Part shown: positions 6,839-15,453 of the stretch, piece by piece
Numbering within the stretch: the stretch's first letter is position 1
Layout of the letters: the number at the start of each line of letters is the position of its first letter
Assembly: GCF_014651075.1 (NCBI RefSeq)
Contig: NZ_BMWE01000018.1
Span: forward strand, 62,001-126,000
From: Streptomyces djakartensis
GTDB taxonomy: Bacteria > Actinomycetota > Actinomycetes > Streptomycetales > Streptomycetaceae
Direction of reading: 5' to 3'
DNA length: 64,000 nucleotides
Position numbers and translations under genes: made by a program
The notes under the pieces: model-generated
Database searches by the model: none
The model's input: the letters and a program-made list of their open reading frames with translations, nothing else
What the model was told of the DNA's origin: nothing

Positions 6839-8898
6839 GCGGGGACTATGCGCCACCGGCCGGTGGTCTTCGTCGGCTCCAGGCGGCCCTCCAGGGCGGC
6901 CTCCTTGAGCCGTGCGGAGACCCACGGGCGGGAGAGGTTGTTCCGGTCGCACCAGTCCATGAAGTCCTTGGGACCGACGACCATGTGCCCGGCCCGCTCG
7001 AACTCCTCCAGCGCCTGAGCGAACAGGCGCCGGGCCTCCTCCGGCGACGGTTTGCGGCCGGTCTCCTGCCCGAAGATCGGGGCGTCGTCGCCCGGTTCGT
7101 CGTCGGGGAGTTCGGCTTCGGGGTCGATGTCGGCATCCTCGGGGTCGACCAGCGGCCCGTAGCCGGTGTCGTCCATGTCGTCCTCGTCGGTGGCGGTGTG
7201 CCCGGCGGGGTTGCCGCCGGGAGTGGGGCGGCCGGTGTAGGCGTTTCCGGCGACGCTGGAGGCGGCGCCGGCGGTGATGGGGTCGGCGGTGGCGCCGTTG
7301 CGCTGGGCCCAGTCGGCGAGGACTTCCATGAGGGAGACCGCGTTGGGACCGAAGCCCCAGGTGCGGCCGGGGGAGGCGTAGCGGGTCTCGTCGATGCCGG
7401 GGGTGACGAGGTAGCAGTAGCCGGGGCGGCGGTTGCCCCAGGCGCCGGGGTGTGCGCCTGCGTCCAGCACCGTGTCCGGCAGGGAGAACGACTCGTCGCG
7501 CGGGTCACAGCCGAGCGCGATCACGGACGGCAGCGAGGCGCGGGTGCTGGTGGACATCTGGTCGTAGGACGGCCGCTGCAGGGACACGATCAGCGAGACG
7601 CCGGCGGACCGGGCTTCCTGGGCGATGCCGGTGAAGGCGTCGTCCCCGAGGTTGCGCAGGGTGCTGGCGGCCTCTTCCATCCAGGCCACCAGGTACGGCA
7701 TCCCCGGGCAGCCGCAGGCCCGGCCGTCCGTGCGGCAGGAGTGCTCGGGGTCGCTCTGCACCTGGGCAGCCGCGGGGACCCACTGACGGTAGTTGTGCTG
7801 GCCGAGCCAGCGGGTGCGGGCGGGGATGACGGCCTGGATCGCCTCCACCATGACCTCGGTGGCGGTTCCGCCCTCGGCGGCCCAGTCGATGCCGGGCAGC
7901 AGCGGACGGAAGTCCTGGAACATCTTCGGATCCGACAGCCACAGCAGCACATCCCGCCGGGACAGGATCTCCGTCTGCAGGTTCAGGGCGGTCTCACCCT
8001 TGCCCGACCCGGTTCCGCCCGCGATCAGCACGTGGGTGCCGTTGCGGCCGGCGTCGGGGTCGCCGGGCAGCCACAGGAACATCGGTGAGCCGTCGTCGTA
8101 GCGGCCGATCACCAGCGGATCGGCGATCGAGCCGCCCAGGTTCGACGGCCCCTCCCAGTACGCGGCCTCAGCGAGCATGTCCTCAGGCACGATGACCAGC
8201 TCGCCGCGCCGGGAGGAGCCGGGGTCGGGCTGGTAACGCACGGCCGAGGTGGGCAGGTCCAGCGCGGAGGCGATCCGGCCCAGGGCCTTGGACACGTCGT
8301 CGTTGGTCTGCTCACCGGCCTCCACCGCCAGCGGGGCGGTGACCCGGTTCGGCTCCACCTTGGCGTTGCCGATCTGCGCCCGCGCCAGGCCGACCTTCTC
8401 CAGCAGCCCCTTGTCCCCGCCCTCGGCGGTGGGGGCGTCGTTGCGGCGCAGGATCATGCGGATGTTCCACGACAGCGCCACCGCCGGGGCGCCCATCAGG
8501 TACAGGTCGGGCAGCGGGCCCGCGGTAGGCCCGGCCAGGCACGCGGCCGTGGTCCATGCGGACGCCGCGGCCACGGTGATGGCGGAGTGCAGGCGCCGCT
8601 GGGGAGTGGTGGCCTTTCCCATCCACCAGGTGGCGCCGGTGAGCCCGACGGAGGCAAGGGTCAGGCCGACCCCGGCCGCCGCGCTCTCGGCCCACTGGAG
8701 GCTACCCAACCCGCCGGCGATCCCGATACCGGCGGCGGCCACCCACGGCGGCAGGTGCGGCATCGCGCGCTGCAGCAGGTAGCCGCCCACCCCGCCAGTG
8801 GCCTGGCCGGTAAAGAGACCGGGGCCGGTGTAGTCGGTGGTCCGGCCGTTGTCGAGGAAGTCCGTGTGCTGCACGCGGCTGTTGCTGTTCCTTGCCAT
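6823..8898 (-). CDS. traB: TraB-type FtsK/SpoIIIE DNA translocase
   Basis: A 691-residue conjugative translocase that moves double-stranded DNA between mycelia. Hydrophobic segments occupy residues about 50-92 and 105-150. The P-loop GGTGSGKG is at 294-301; YLVAWMEEA, about 402-410, is the Walker B region. A Cys-containing insert (CRTDGRACGC) precedes Walker B. After a linker rich in Asp and Glu, the last about 90 residues form a winged helix (MVVGPKDFMDWCDRNN ... PWVSARLKEAALEGRL) of the type that reads the clt repeats. Thirteen bp separate it from the 182-residue gene before it. The whole operon reads leftward. Confidence 0.93.
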   Translation of the reverse strand: MARNSNSRVQHTDFLDNGRTTDYTGPGLFTGQATGGVGGYLLQRAMPHLPPWVAAAGIGIAGGLGSLQWAESAAAGVGLTLASVGLTGATWWMGKATTPQRRLHSAITVAAASAWTTAACLAGPTAGPLPDLYLMGAPAVALSWNIRMILRRNDAPTAEGGDKGLLEKVGLARAQIGNAKVEPNRVTAPLAVEAGEQTNDDVSKALGRIASALDLPTSAVRYQPDPGSSRRGELVIVPEDMLAEAAYWEGPSNLGGSIADPLVIGRYDDGSPMFLWLPGDPDAGRNGTHVLIAGGTGSGKGETALNLQTEILSRRDVLLWLSDPKMFQDFRPLLPGIDWAAEGGTATEVMVEAIQAVIPARTRWLGQHNYRQWVPAAAQVQSDPEHSCRTDGRACGCPGMPYLVAWMEEAASTLRNLGDDAFTGIAQEARSAGVSLIVSLQRPSYDQMSTSTRASLPSVIALGCDPRDESFSLPDTVLDAGAHPGAWGNRRPGYCYLVTPGIDETRYASPGRTWGFGPNAVSLMEVLADWAQRNGATADPITAGAASSVAGNAYTGRPTPGGNPAGHTATDEDDMDDTGYGPLVDPEDADIDPEAELPDDEPGDDAPIFGQETGRKPSPEEARRLFAQALEEFERAGHMVVGPKDFMDWCDRNNLSRPWVSARLKEAALEGRLEPTKTTGRWRIVPALTAA

Positions 8899-8910
8899 GG
8901 GTTGACCTCC

Positions 8911-9459
8911 TTACTGCTGGGCCCAGTTCATGACGGGCTGTTGCGGCTTGCGGGCGCGGTGGCGCACGCGGTTGATCTCTTCCTCGAACTCCTGCTGGAA
9001 CGTGGCGTAGCAGGCGGCGGCGTTCTTCGCGGCGCTGCGCAGGTCCTCGGCGGCGCGGTTCATCTTCCGGGCGACCTTCGCCGCGCGAATCCGGGAGCCG
9101 AACGCCCGGCCCTCGGGGTCCGGCACGGCCGCGAGCACACCCTTGAGGATCTCGGTTCCCATGGCGACCTCGATGGACAGGGTGACGGCCGCCGCTCGCA
9201 AGGTGTTGCAGTAGTTGCGCACCTGAGCCGGTGAGGTGAAGTCCGGGGCGGGGAGCAGGGCTTCGGCGTGCGGGCGGCGCCCGCTGGAGCCGCCCGTCTG
9301 CTTGGTCTTGTTCACGGTGACGTTGATCGGCGGGACGATCGAGCCGCCCAGGGCTCCGACGAACCCGCCGGCGGCGGCGCCGGCGTTGGCGAACTTGCCG
9401 GTCTTGGGGTCGCTCACAGGCCCGCGCGCACGACGCTGGCCGTTGGTGTTCTGCGCCAT
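8911..9459 (-). CDS. Conserved AICE transfer-region protein, function unknown
   Basis: A 182-residue protein. Residues 1-60 are low complexity and include a Gly/Ala-rich hydrophobic stretch (AGAAAGGFVGALGGSIVPP); residues 75-170 are mainly helical with heptad-like Leu/Ala spacing and many charged residues. Its position immediately before traB in a tight operon (13-bp gap) suggests an accessory role in transfer. I recognise the general type from Streptomyces elements, sometimes labelled sporulation or SsgA-like in annotations, but I see no SsgA motif here. Confidence 0.65.
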   Translation of the reverse strand: MAQNTNGQRRARGPVSDPKTGKFANAGAAAGGFVGALGGSIVPPINVTVNKTKQTGGSSGRRPHAEALLPAPDFTSPAQVRNYCNTLRAAAVTLSIEVAMGTEILKGVLAAVPDPEGRAFGSRIRAAKVARKMNRAAEDLRSAAKNAAACYATFQQEFEEEINRVRHRARKPQQPVMNWAQQ

Positions 9460-9479
9460 CAGACGATCTCTCCCTCAGG

Positions 9480-9977
9480 TCAGCGGGACGGGCGGATGAT
9501 GAGCCACGCGGTCTGCCCGGTGATCCAGATGAGCAGCCACAGCAGCGCGAGCGGCCCGGCGAGCGGGCCGAACCCGGCGGCCAGTGCCAGCCACACCGCG
9601 GCGAGCGTGGCGAGGGCGGCCAGGCCGATGCGCCAGGCGAGCGCGGTGCTGCGGGCCGGGCGGCGGCGCTGCATGACCAGCAGCCATCCCAGCGGCACCG
9701 CCGCTACGGGGGCGATGACGAGGGAGGACCACCAGGCGATCACGTGCAGCAGCCCGGCCACCAGGAACGCGAGCACCGACAGGCCGGTGGGGGCGAGGGC
9801 CCTGCGGAACGCCCACAGGCCGCGGCCCACGAAGCCGAGGGCTTCACGGGTCAGGGAGGGGCGTTCCGGAACGACGATCACGAACGGTTCGGAGCGGCGC
9901 CCGCGCTGGCGGGGGATGCGGACGGTGTGGATGCCCGCGGCCGTCTTCACGGTGCGGGTACGGGTACGGCTGGACAC
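9480..9977 (-). CDS. Spd-like membrane protein
   Basis: A 165-residue protein with a basic N-terminus (RTRTRTVKT) and an Arg-rich patch before membrane segments at residues about 63-85, 87-101, 110-130 and 133-158. The start is GTG 9977, preceded by GGGAG at proper spacing; the longer frame to 10979 is a shadow of the coiled-coil gene. It lies 20 bp before the 182-residue gene. The size, basic head and multi-pass layout fit intramycelial spread proteins that assist TraB; the family is not certain. Confidence 0.72.
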   Translation of the reverse strand: MSSRTRTRTVKTAAGIHTVRIPRQRGRRSEPFVIVVPERPSLTREALGFVGRGLWAFRRALAPTGLSVLAFLVAGLLHVIAWWSSLVIAPVAAVPLGWLLVMQRRRPARSTALAWRIGLAALATLAAVWLALAAGFGPLAGPLALLWLLIWITGQTAWLIIRPSR

Positions 9978-10006
9978 AGCGAAACTCCCAGGGCAGTCGG
10001 AGGGAT

Positions 10007-10348
10007 TCAGGCGGCGCGCTCTTCGTCGTCCGGGTAGGCGCAGGGCACGCACATCCCGAGTGCGGCGGGGATGACGTATCCGGCGTCGTTGTGGCACTGC
10101 GGGCAGGTACGGCGGGCGGCGTTGGCTTTGGCCAGGGCCGCCCAGCGTGCCGGGGTCATGGGCCGCACGGGTTGGGCCTGCTCGATGCGGTAGAGGTAGG
10201 CGACCAGCGGCCCCCGCCGGCGGCGGGGGCGTTCGAGCTGGGCGGCCACGTCCTGACCACCGGGCCGAAGCCCGCAGGCGCGCAGCTGCCGGCGGGTGGC
10301 CAACCCGTCTGGCGCCAGGCGCCAGGGGTAGACCGGGACGGCGGCCAT
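10007..10348 (-). CDS. RRQRL-motif zinc-binding AICE protein
   Basis: A 113-residue protein with the element-typical TRRQLRACGLRPGGQ motif (residues about 18-32), an Arg-rich stretch, a tyrosine-containing YLYRIEQAQPVRPMT segment and a C-terminal CPQCHND ... CVPC pair that can bind zinc. It is translationally coupled to the upstream DUF2637 gene: the stop TGA and the start ATG share a base at 10348. Proteins with this motif recur in Streptomyces conjugative elements with no established biochemical function. Confidence 0.78.
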   Translation of the reverse strand: MAAVPVYPWRLAPDGLATRRQLRACGLRPGGQDVAAQLERPRRRRGPLVAYLYRIEQAQPVRPMTPARWAALAKANAARRTCPQCHNDAGYVIPAALGMCVPCAYPDDEERAA

Positions 10349-11355
10349 CAGCGGCTCGCGATGGCCAGCTCAGCCCCGCCGTTGCCAGGGTCGCGGTGCT
10401 CGGCGTAGCGGGCGGAGACCCACCCCACCGACCAGCCGCACAGCTCGGCGGCGGCCCGCACCGGCAACCCGGCCTCGAACGCGGCCCGCACCATCTGGCG
10501 GGCGCGATCCTCGGGGAGCTTGTCCGCGGCCGGTCCGGCGGCCAGCAGCGCGGCGCGTTCACGCTCGGCTCGCTCCTCGCGCTCGGCCCGTTCACGGCGC
10601 TCACGCTCGGCCCGCTCTTGCCGCTCCTGCTCGCGGCGCTCGGCCTCAGCGCGCTCACGGCGTTCACGCTCCAGCCGGAGCCGTTCACGCTCGCGTTCAG
10701 CGCGTTCACGCTCCTCGCGCTCGGCACGCTCACGAGCCTGCGCCCGCTCCCGTTCCTCGCGCCGGGCCCGCTCTTCCCGCTGGGCCTGCTCGCGGGCCAA
10801 CCGGGCCTCGTGTTCACGCTGTTCACGCGCCAGCATCGCGGCGTGCTCGCGCTCCTCACGGGCCCGCTGCGCGGCAGCCTCACGCCGCTCTGCAGCGGCC
10901 CTCTCGCGCGCCTCACGCTCGGCTCGCTGCTTGTCCTCCAATGCGCTGACGGCGACGGCGATCGCGCGCCGGTAGGCAAGCCCGGTCTCGGCGGTGACGA
11001 TCAGCAGCAGCGGCGCGACCGCGTGCACAGCCACGCCCACCAGGTCTTTGGCCAGGGCGGACTCTGCGACGTTCAGGGCCAGGGTCATGCAGCCGGTCAT
11101 CCAGCGCAGCGCCACCGGCCACCACCCGCCATGCCCGCCGAGACGGGCCAGCGCCGCGTCCAGGCGGACCACGATGACCACGGCCGCATCGACCACGAGC
11201 GGCAGGATCGGCGCCGTCCAGTCCCACTCATCCGGCGTGTGTTCCGCCGCGAGCGGGGTGACGGTGAGGATCGAGTACAGCATCGCGCCCGCGACGATCA
11301 GCCATGTACCGGCCGACAGCGCGCGCTCGGCTGAACGGATCTGAACGCCGTTCAC
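10348..11355 (-). CDS. DUF2637-type SpdB-like membrane protein with long coiled coil
   Basis: A 335-residue protein. Residues about 1-145 carry four hydrophobic segments (TWLIVAGAMLYSILTV, ILPLVVDAAVVIVV and following), the DUF2637 arrangement of spread proteins. Residues about 150-285 are an almost uninterrupted E/R-rich charged helix made of variants of RERAEREER, which should form a long coiled coil or single alpha helix. The C-terminus (RQMVRAAFEAGLPVRAAAELCGWSVGWVSARYAEH) is a helix-turn-helix. The start GTG 11355 overlaps the preceding stop (GTGA). The repetitive charged region gives strong false frames on both strands. Confidence 0.85.
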   Translation of the reverse strand: MNGVQIRSAERALSAGTWLIVAGAMLYSILTVTPLAAEHTPDEWDWTAPILPLVVDAAVVIVVRLDAALARLGGHGGWWPVALRWMTGCMTLALNVAESALAKDLVGVAVHAVAPLLLIVTAETGLAYRRAIAVAVSALEDKQRAEREARERAAAERREAAAQRAREEREHAAMLAREQREHEARLAREQAQREERARREERERAQARERAEREERERAERERERLRLERERRERAEAERREQERQERAERERRERAEREERAERERAALLAAGPAADKLPEDRARQMVRAAFEAGLPVRAAAELCGWSVGWVSARYAEHRDPGNGGAELAIASR

Positions 11356-11642
11356 GCGCCCACCCCCGCTCGTGAACGCACCCGGATCGCTGCGATCAGC
11401 AGCACTGGCGAGGACGGGTCGAAGGGGGTTTCGCTGTCCTCGGTCCACTGCCACTCAGCGTCCGGCACCGGCTCGAAGCCGAGCACGCTGAGCGCGTTCA
11501 CGCGGTCCGTGAGCGTCGGCACCGGCCCGCCACGGTCGAAGGTGTGCTCCGGCCACCGCGCGGTGGTGTTCATCAGCACCACGTACAGGTGCCACCGGCC
11601 CCGACGCGTCGACATCTGCGCCGTGAACTCGCCGGCCATCAC
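11352..11642 (-). CDS. DUF6303-like small AICE protein
   Basis: A 96-residue protein opening with GEFTAQMSTRRGRWHLYVVL and carrying the WQWTEDSETP and PVLLIAAIRVRS motifs that I associate with the DUF6303 family of Streptomyces elements. Either GTG 11642 or ATG 11639 can start it; the latter overlaps the preceding stop as TGATG. Its stop overlaps the DUF2637 start. Function is unknown; strict coupling on both sides says it is made with the spread proteins. Confidence 0.75.
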   Translation of the reverse strand: MMAGEFTAQMSTRRGRWHLYVVLMNTTARWPEHTFDRGGPVPTLTDRVNALSVLGFEPVPDAEWQWTEDSETPFDPSSPVLLIAAIRVRSRAGVGA

Positions 11643-11902
11643 GCCACCACCCCGGGCACCGTGGTGCCGCGGTTGGTCAGCTCACGCCGCGCGGTCAGCA
11701 CCTTGCGGCGGGCCCGCCGCAGTCGGCGCGTGTCCCACTCCGTCGCGGGCCGGTCCAGCAGGCTGATCTGTACGTCCAGCAACTCGACCTCCGCCACGAT
11801 CAGCGGCGTCTCGCTGGCGATGGCGTCCAGCTCGGCAGCGGTCGGCTCGCGGTCGAACTCGTCGGCGGTAACAACCGCCTGAACAGCACCGATGTGCTTC
11901 AT
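11639..11902 (-). CDS. DUF6284-like small AICE protein
   Basis: An 87-residue protein, helical and charged: EPTAAELDAIASETPLIVAE then VELLDVQISLLDRP and RRLRRARRKVLTARREL. The pattern matches the small DUF6284-type proteins found at the head of Streptomyces AICE transfer operons. It is the first gene of the leftward operon, so its promoter must lie in 11903-12470, facing the regulator gene. No enzymatic motif is seen. Confidence 0.7.
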   Translation of the reverse strand: MKHIGAVQAVVTADEFDREPTAAELDAIASETPLIVAEVELLDVQISLLDRPATEWDTRRLRRARRKVLTARRELTNRGTTVPGVVA

Positions 11903-12473
11903 GGGTCGTGGTTCCTCTCAGGGTGATACGGCCCAGACAGCGGCCCCGGTGTTCCAGCACCGGGGCCGCGCGCCGTTGAAGTCGGACGTTCCGGCTCCCC
12001 GCACCCCCGTCCGTCGACCAGCCGCGATGAGGGCGGTCGACGGGCGGGAGAGGCAGCCGGCCGCAGCACTAGGCGCTGCGATGCCAGGAAGAGAGCGGAC
12101 CGGGAATGTCGTACGGACGCCGCCGGCCGGTCCAGCACGGCGGCGCCCCACAGATGTCTTCGGTACACCGGGGTTCCTCTCAGTCGAGATCACTAGAGGT
12201 GAAGCACTGCAAGGGGGATCGCGTCCCCACTCTCCGGCCGTTGCTCGCGGTCACCGGGCCACCTCGCCAGTACGGGCCGAAGCCCTGTTCCACCTGGCCT
12301 TTAGCGGGATTGCAGCGTCCCCGCCCCGTGCATGTGCGCAGCCCAAAGAAGGCCCCGCAGAGCGCTGCAGTCCTGGGACTGCGAGGCGCTTGAGAAGACC
12401 ATGGCTCACAGTCCCAGGACTGTCAACAGTCCTGGGACTGTGTTTCACTGGTCGAAGTCGACGGGAGGTTCTG
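11903..12473. promoter_or_regulatory. Divergent control region between transfer operon and GntR regulator
   Basis: A 571-bp gap with no convincing gene; short frames here lack ribosome binding sites. It must hold the promoter of the leftward transfer operon and that of the rightward regulator. The right part carries three operator-like repeats (12368-12440). A GGGAGG ribosome binding site at 12463-12468 serves the regulator. Confidence 0.7.
12368..12440. promoter_or_regulatory. Three GntR/KorSA-like operators
   Basis: CAGTCCTGGGACTG occurs at 12368-12381 and 12427-12440, and its exact reverse complement CAGTCCCAGGACTG at 12409-12422. Each is a palindrome with six-base arms around a two-base centre. 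The last copy ends 33 bp before the regulator start. Clustered identical palindromes in front of a GntR gene indicate autoregulation. Confidence 0.75.
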
Positions 12474-13268
12474 ATGGCACCGAAGTGGCGGGAGCTCGCG
12501 GACCGGATTGCAGAGAAGATCCGGTCCGGCGAATACGCCCCTGGTGAGCAGTTGCCGCAGATCAGGGACTTGGTGGAGGCCGGTGAAGGCTCCAAGTCCA
12601 CTGTTCACGCGGCCTACAAGGCACTGGAAGCCGAGGGGTTGGTGACGTCTTCCCGCGGCCACGGCACTGTCGTACGTGACCGGCCGCCGCTCAAGCGGCT
12701 CGGAATCGAGCGGTACGACAAGGCCAAGTGGAGGGACGGCGACGAAGTCGCCTTCATCGCTGACCGGCTGGCGTCCGGCCGGGCCTACCGGCGCAACGAA
12801 CAGACTCAGACGGTCAGCAAGGTCCCTGCGCCACCTGTAGTCGCGGCAGCGCACGGCTTGCCCGAGGGAGCCGACGTCTACGCTCGCGCGCGACTGGTCA
12901 AGGAAGGAACGCAGCCCACGCACACTCTGACCAGCTACTACCGCCCGGAACACGTCGAGGGCACGCGCATCGTCGACCCGACTCCGGGCCCGGCCGGCAG
13001 GGGCGGCGGGTTCCGCGTGCTGTACGACGCGGGGTACGAGATCGACCACATGCGAGAGACGCTGTTCGCTCGAGTCCCCACCACTGACGAAGTCCAGCTC
13101 CTGCAGCTCTCCCCCGGTGAGTGGGTCGTAGAGCTGCACCGAACGACGTTCACGGCCGACGGCACGGTGGTCGAATTCGCGCTGGGCGTGCACGCGGCCA
13201 CACGCTTCTCATGGACGTACGACTTCAAGGTGCCCGACTCGGCAGCGGAAGACGGAGACAAGAAGTGA
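12474..13268 (+). CDS. GntR-family transcriptional regulator with UTRA domain (KorSA-like)
   Basis: A 264-residue regulator. The N-terminal winged HTH (residues 3-70) includes IAEKIRSGEYAPGEQLPQIR and GSKSTVHAAYKALEAEGLV. The C-terminal UTRA-like ligand domain (about 100-250) includes PTHTLTSYYRPEHVEGT. KorSA-type GntR proteins in AICEs repress the transfer and pra genes and keep the element integrated; by analogy this protein should bind the three palindromes just upstream and control both directions. Start ATG 12474 has GGGAGG upstream; the longer frame to 11892 is not supported. Its stop overlaps the next start. Confidence 0.88.
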   Translation: MAPKWRELADRIAEKIRSGEYAPGEQLPQIRDLVEAGEGSKSTVHAAYKALEAEGLVTSSRGHGTVVRDRPPLKRLGIERYDKAKWRDGDEVAFIADRLASGRAYRRNEQTQTVSKVPAPPVVAAAHGLPEGADVYARARLVKEGTQPTHTLTSYYRPEHVEGTRIVDPTPGPAGRGGGFRVLYDAGYEIDHMRETLFARVPTTDEVQLLQLSPGEWVVELHRTTFTADGTVVEFALGVHAATRFSWTYDFKVPDSAAEDGDKK

Positions 13269-13954
13269 TCTCGCAGCAGTCATGGGCGGATGCGCGACGA
13301 CTCTGGGACTTCCAGCAGATGGGCCACGAGGTGCGCCCGTGTTCGGTCGCCATCGGCTTGGGGAGCCATGACCTCGGGGTGGCCGACACCACGGCGGCCC
13401 TGTACCGGGACGGCATGGCTCCCCTGATCGTCTTCACGGGAGCGACCAGCCGAACCACCCGTGACCGGATGCCGCGCGGCGAAGCAGAGCACTACCGGGA
13501 GCGGGCCCTGGAACTCGGGGTGCCGGCGGACGCCATCCTTGTCGAACCGAACGCCCGGAACACCGGAGAGAACATCACGTTTTCGCGTGCGCTGCTTGCC
13601 GATCAGGGAGTTGTGGTGTCGTCTGTCCTGCTCGTCTGCAAGCCGTACGAGGAGCGGCGAGCGTACGCAACAGCGCGGAAGCTGTGGCCCGATGTGGAGT
13701 GGGTCTGCGCTTCCGCACCGATGAGCTTTGCGGAGTACATCGCCTCAATCGGCGATGAACGGCTGGTCGTTGACATGTTGGTCGGAGCACAGCAGCGACT
13801 CATGATCTACCCAGATGAAGGGTTCATGATCCGTCAGGAGATTCCGGCGGACGTTGAGACGGCGTATCGCCATCTCGTTGCTGGCGGTTTCACGAGCCGC
13901 CTCGTCCCGACGGTCGCAGCAAGCGACTGGAAGACGGAGACTTGGCACTCCTAG
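13265..13954 (+). CDS. YdcF/SanA-type DUF218 protein
   Basis: A 229-residue protein whose GTG start overlaps the regulator stop (GTGA), so the two are co-translated. DUF218 features: AIGLGSHDLGVADTTAALY near the start, PLIVFTGATS, an acidic/basic loop (RGEAEHYRERALELGVPADAILVEPNARNTGENI) and VVSSVLLVCKPYEERRAYAT. There is no N-terminal membrane anchor, unlike many SanA/YdcF proteins. DUF218 proteins may bind nucleotide-like ligands, and the activity is unknown. In several AICEs the gene next to the GntR regulator is an activator or Nudix-type protein; this one occupies that slot. Confidence 0.75.
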   Translation: MISQQSWADARRLWDFQQMGHEVRPCSVAIGLGSHDLGVADTTAALYRDGMAPLIVFTGATSRTTRDRMPRGEAEHYRERALELGVPADAILVEPNARNTGENITFSRALLADQGVVVSSVLLVCKPYEERRAYATARKLWPDVEWVCASAPMSFAEYIASIGDERLVVDMLVGAQQRLMIYPDEGFMIRQEIPADVETAYRHLVAGGFTSRLVPTVAASDWKTETWHS

Positions 13955-14082
13955 GGCGGCCGTCCATCCGGCGACTCTTTCCACTCATCGCGCGGCCCGG
14001 CCCTCGGCCAGGCCTGCGCTCCTGCCTTGGTCTCGCGCTGGCCCGGCCGGGAGGAAGCCGCAATCACCCACTTCTCCGGACC

Positions 14083-15453
14083 TCAGCCGCTGCCTACATG
14101 GATCGAGTCAGAGAGGCTTGTGAGTTGACGCACCATCGTTTTCGCGCGCTCAAGTAGGTCATCCCAAGTGAGAATCTCATCTACGCCAAGTTGCTGTCGA
14201 GCGACCGAGATATACCGATTTGCTCCAGTCGTGCCAAACTGTTTCTGCTGAGAACGGCTAATGACGATAGCCGTGGAAATATTGCCAGCGATGTTCGGGT
14301 AGGTTTTCTTGAGCTTGTCGTAGTGATGATTTATATAGTCTTTCCACTCTCCAATCTGGAATGCAGCGTGCGTTACGGCTGCAGTGGGATGGCCCGGGCC
14401 TCGGGTCGCGAATTGATGGTCGGGCCGCTCGATCTCTACGAGTCGGTACGTTTGATTCTGGCGCGCAATCACAAAGTCCGGCTCCACGTACGATTTCCCT
14501 GTGGGGCTTTCCCCTGGAGGGTAGCGCCAGCGCGGCTTTGACTCGACATCGCCATACGCGTCCAGAAGCACCGGACTGCGAACCAGTAGTTCATGGAATA
14601 CACTCTCTGGAGCATCAGGCAAACGGAGAAGCTTCTCCAATTCTGATGTGGCCAGTTCTAGCGCAGTAAGTCGGTCCGCGAAACGCCCAATTGGTACCTG
14701 CTCGTGCGGAATCTCTATGGCGCCTAGTCCGTTTCCTGCATCTGCAACGGCGTGCGTGAAGTGCATCCTTAGGTCCACGTGAGCGCGCGCCCAGGCTGAC
14801 CGCGGCTCCCAGGCCGCCTGGTCAACGTGGCGAAGCAGCTCGCCGTATCGGACGAACCTGCGATTGTTTCTGTCTGCCGTCAGGAAACCAAGGTTATGGA
14901 TTCTCCTGGTTCTCCAATAGTCTGCCACCTTAGCGGGGAGGTGTAGATCGAGGGCAAGCTCGAACGCGCCAAATGTAAGCCTTCGAATCAGCTCTTGCCA
15001 ATCGTGGCGATACTTGTAAACGGTGATTCGGTTGGCGTTGACAACTCTGGAGACGGTCTTCTCGGGTGAACCCAGTTGGCCACTCCACACTTGCTCTGGA
15101 ACGCGAGGGAGGGCGAGTCGGTATAAGCCTTTCGGGGTACTAGCTTCCAATCCTAGGGCTTTTTGTCTTACCAGTACCCAAGGCGGGGTTTGGGTGCGCT
15201 CTGTGTCGACCACGAATGCCGGTCCTCCGGCAATGTACCACTCGTGAGGCGGGTCGACCTCGCTTAGAATGACGGCACCGTCTCGCGCCAAATAGCAATC
15301 CAGGTCACCCCCATCGATATAGGGGGATGAAAGAATGCGGGGATACCCGCCACCCTTAGGGGGCGGCGCAGTGAAACGAGCGTATTCTTTTTGGTAGTAG
15401 TCAATGTAGCGTTCCAGGTATTCGATTACCTGAGATGGGCTGACCATTGCCAT
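14083..15453 (-). CDS. Shedu-like (DUF4263) putative anti-phage nuclease
   Basis: A 456-residue protein beside attR, with markedly lower GC than its neighbours and frequent AGA, AAA, CAA and ATA codons, suggesting recent acquisition. Residues about 283-430 fit the Shedu/DUF4263 PD-(D/E)XK fold: helix ESVFHELLVRSPVLLDAYG, then EPDFVIA (324-330), core strand YRLVEIERPD (336-345) with acidic residues, and the helix HAAFQIGEWKDYI (362-374) with the conserved Gln. The N-terminal 280 residues are a large domain that I do not recognise; Shedu proteins vary in this region, which is thought to sense the trigger. It is transcribed toward the YdcF-like gene. Single-protein Shedu systems protect against phage in other bacteria. 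Confidence 0.78.
   Translation of the reverse strand: MAMVSPSQVIEYLERYIDYYQKEYARFTAPPPKGGGYPRILSSPYIDGGDLDCYLARDGAVILSEVDPPHEWYIAGGPAFVVDTERTQTPPWVLVRQKALGLEASTPKGLYRLALPRVPEQVWSGQLGSPEKTVSRVVNANRITVYKYRHDWQELIRRLTFGAFELALDLHLPAKVADYWRTRRIHNLGFLTADRNNRRFVRYGELLRHVDQAAWEPRSAWARAHVDLRMHFTHAVADAGNGLGAIEIPHEQVPIGRFADRLTALELATSELEKLLRLPDAPESVFHELLVRSPVLLDAYGDVESKPRWRYPPGESPTGKSYVEPDFVIARQNQTYRLVEIERPDHQFATRGPGHPTAAVTHAAFQIGEWKDYINHHYDKLKKTYPNIAGNISTAIVISRSQQKQFGTTGANRYISVARQQLGVDEILTWDDLLERAKTMVRQLTSLSDSIHVGSG

Noticed and set aside
9480..10979. 499-codon minus-strand frame covering two AICE genes
   Set aside because: Its N-terminal half is another frame of the coiled-coil SpdB-like gene; only the 165-residue part from GTG 9977 has a ribosome binding site and protein-like composition.
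12106..12393. Plus-strand frame before the GntR regulator
   Set aside because: No ribosome binding site and no recognisable protein features; it runs through the regulatory region.
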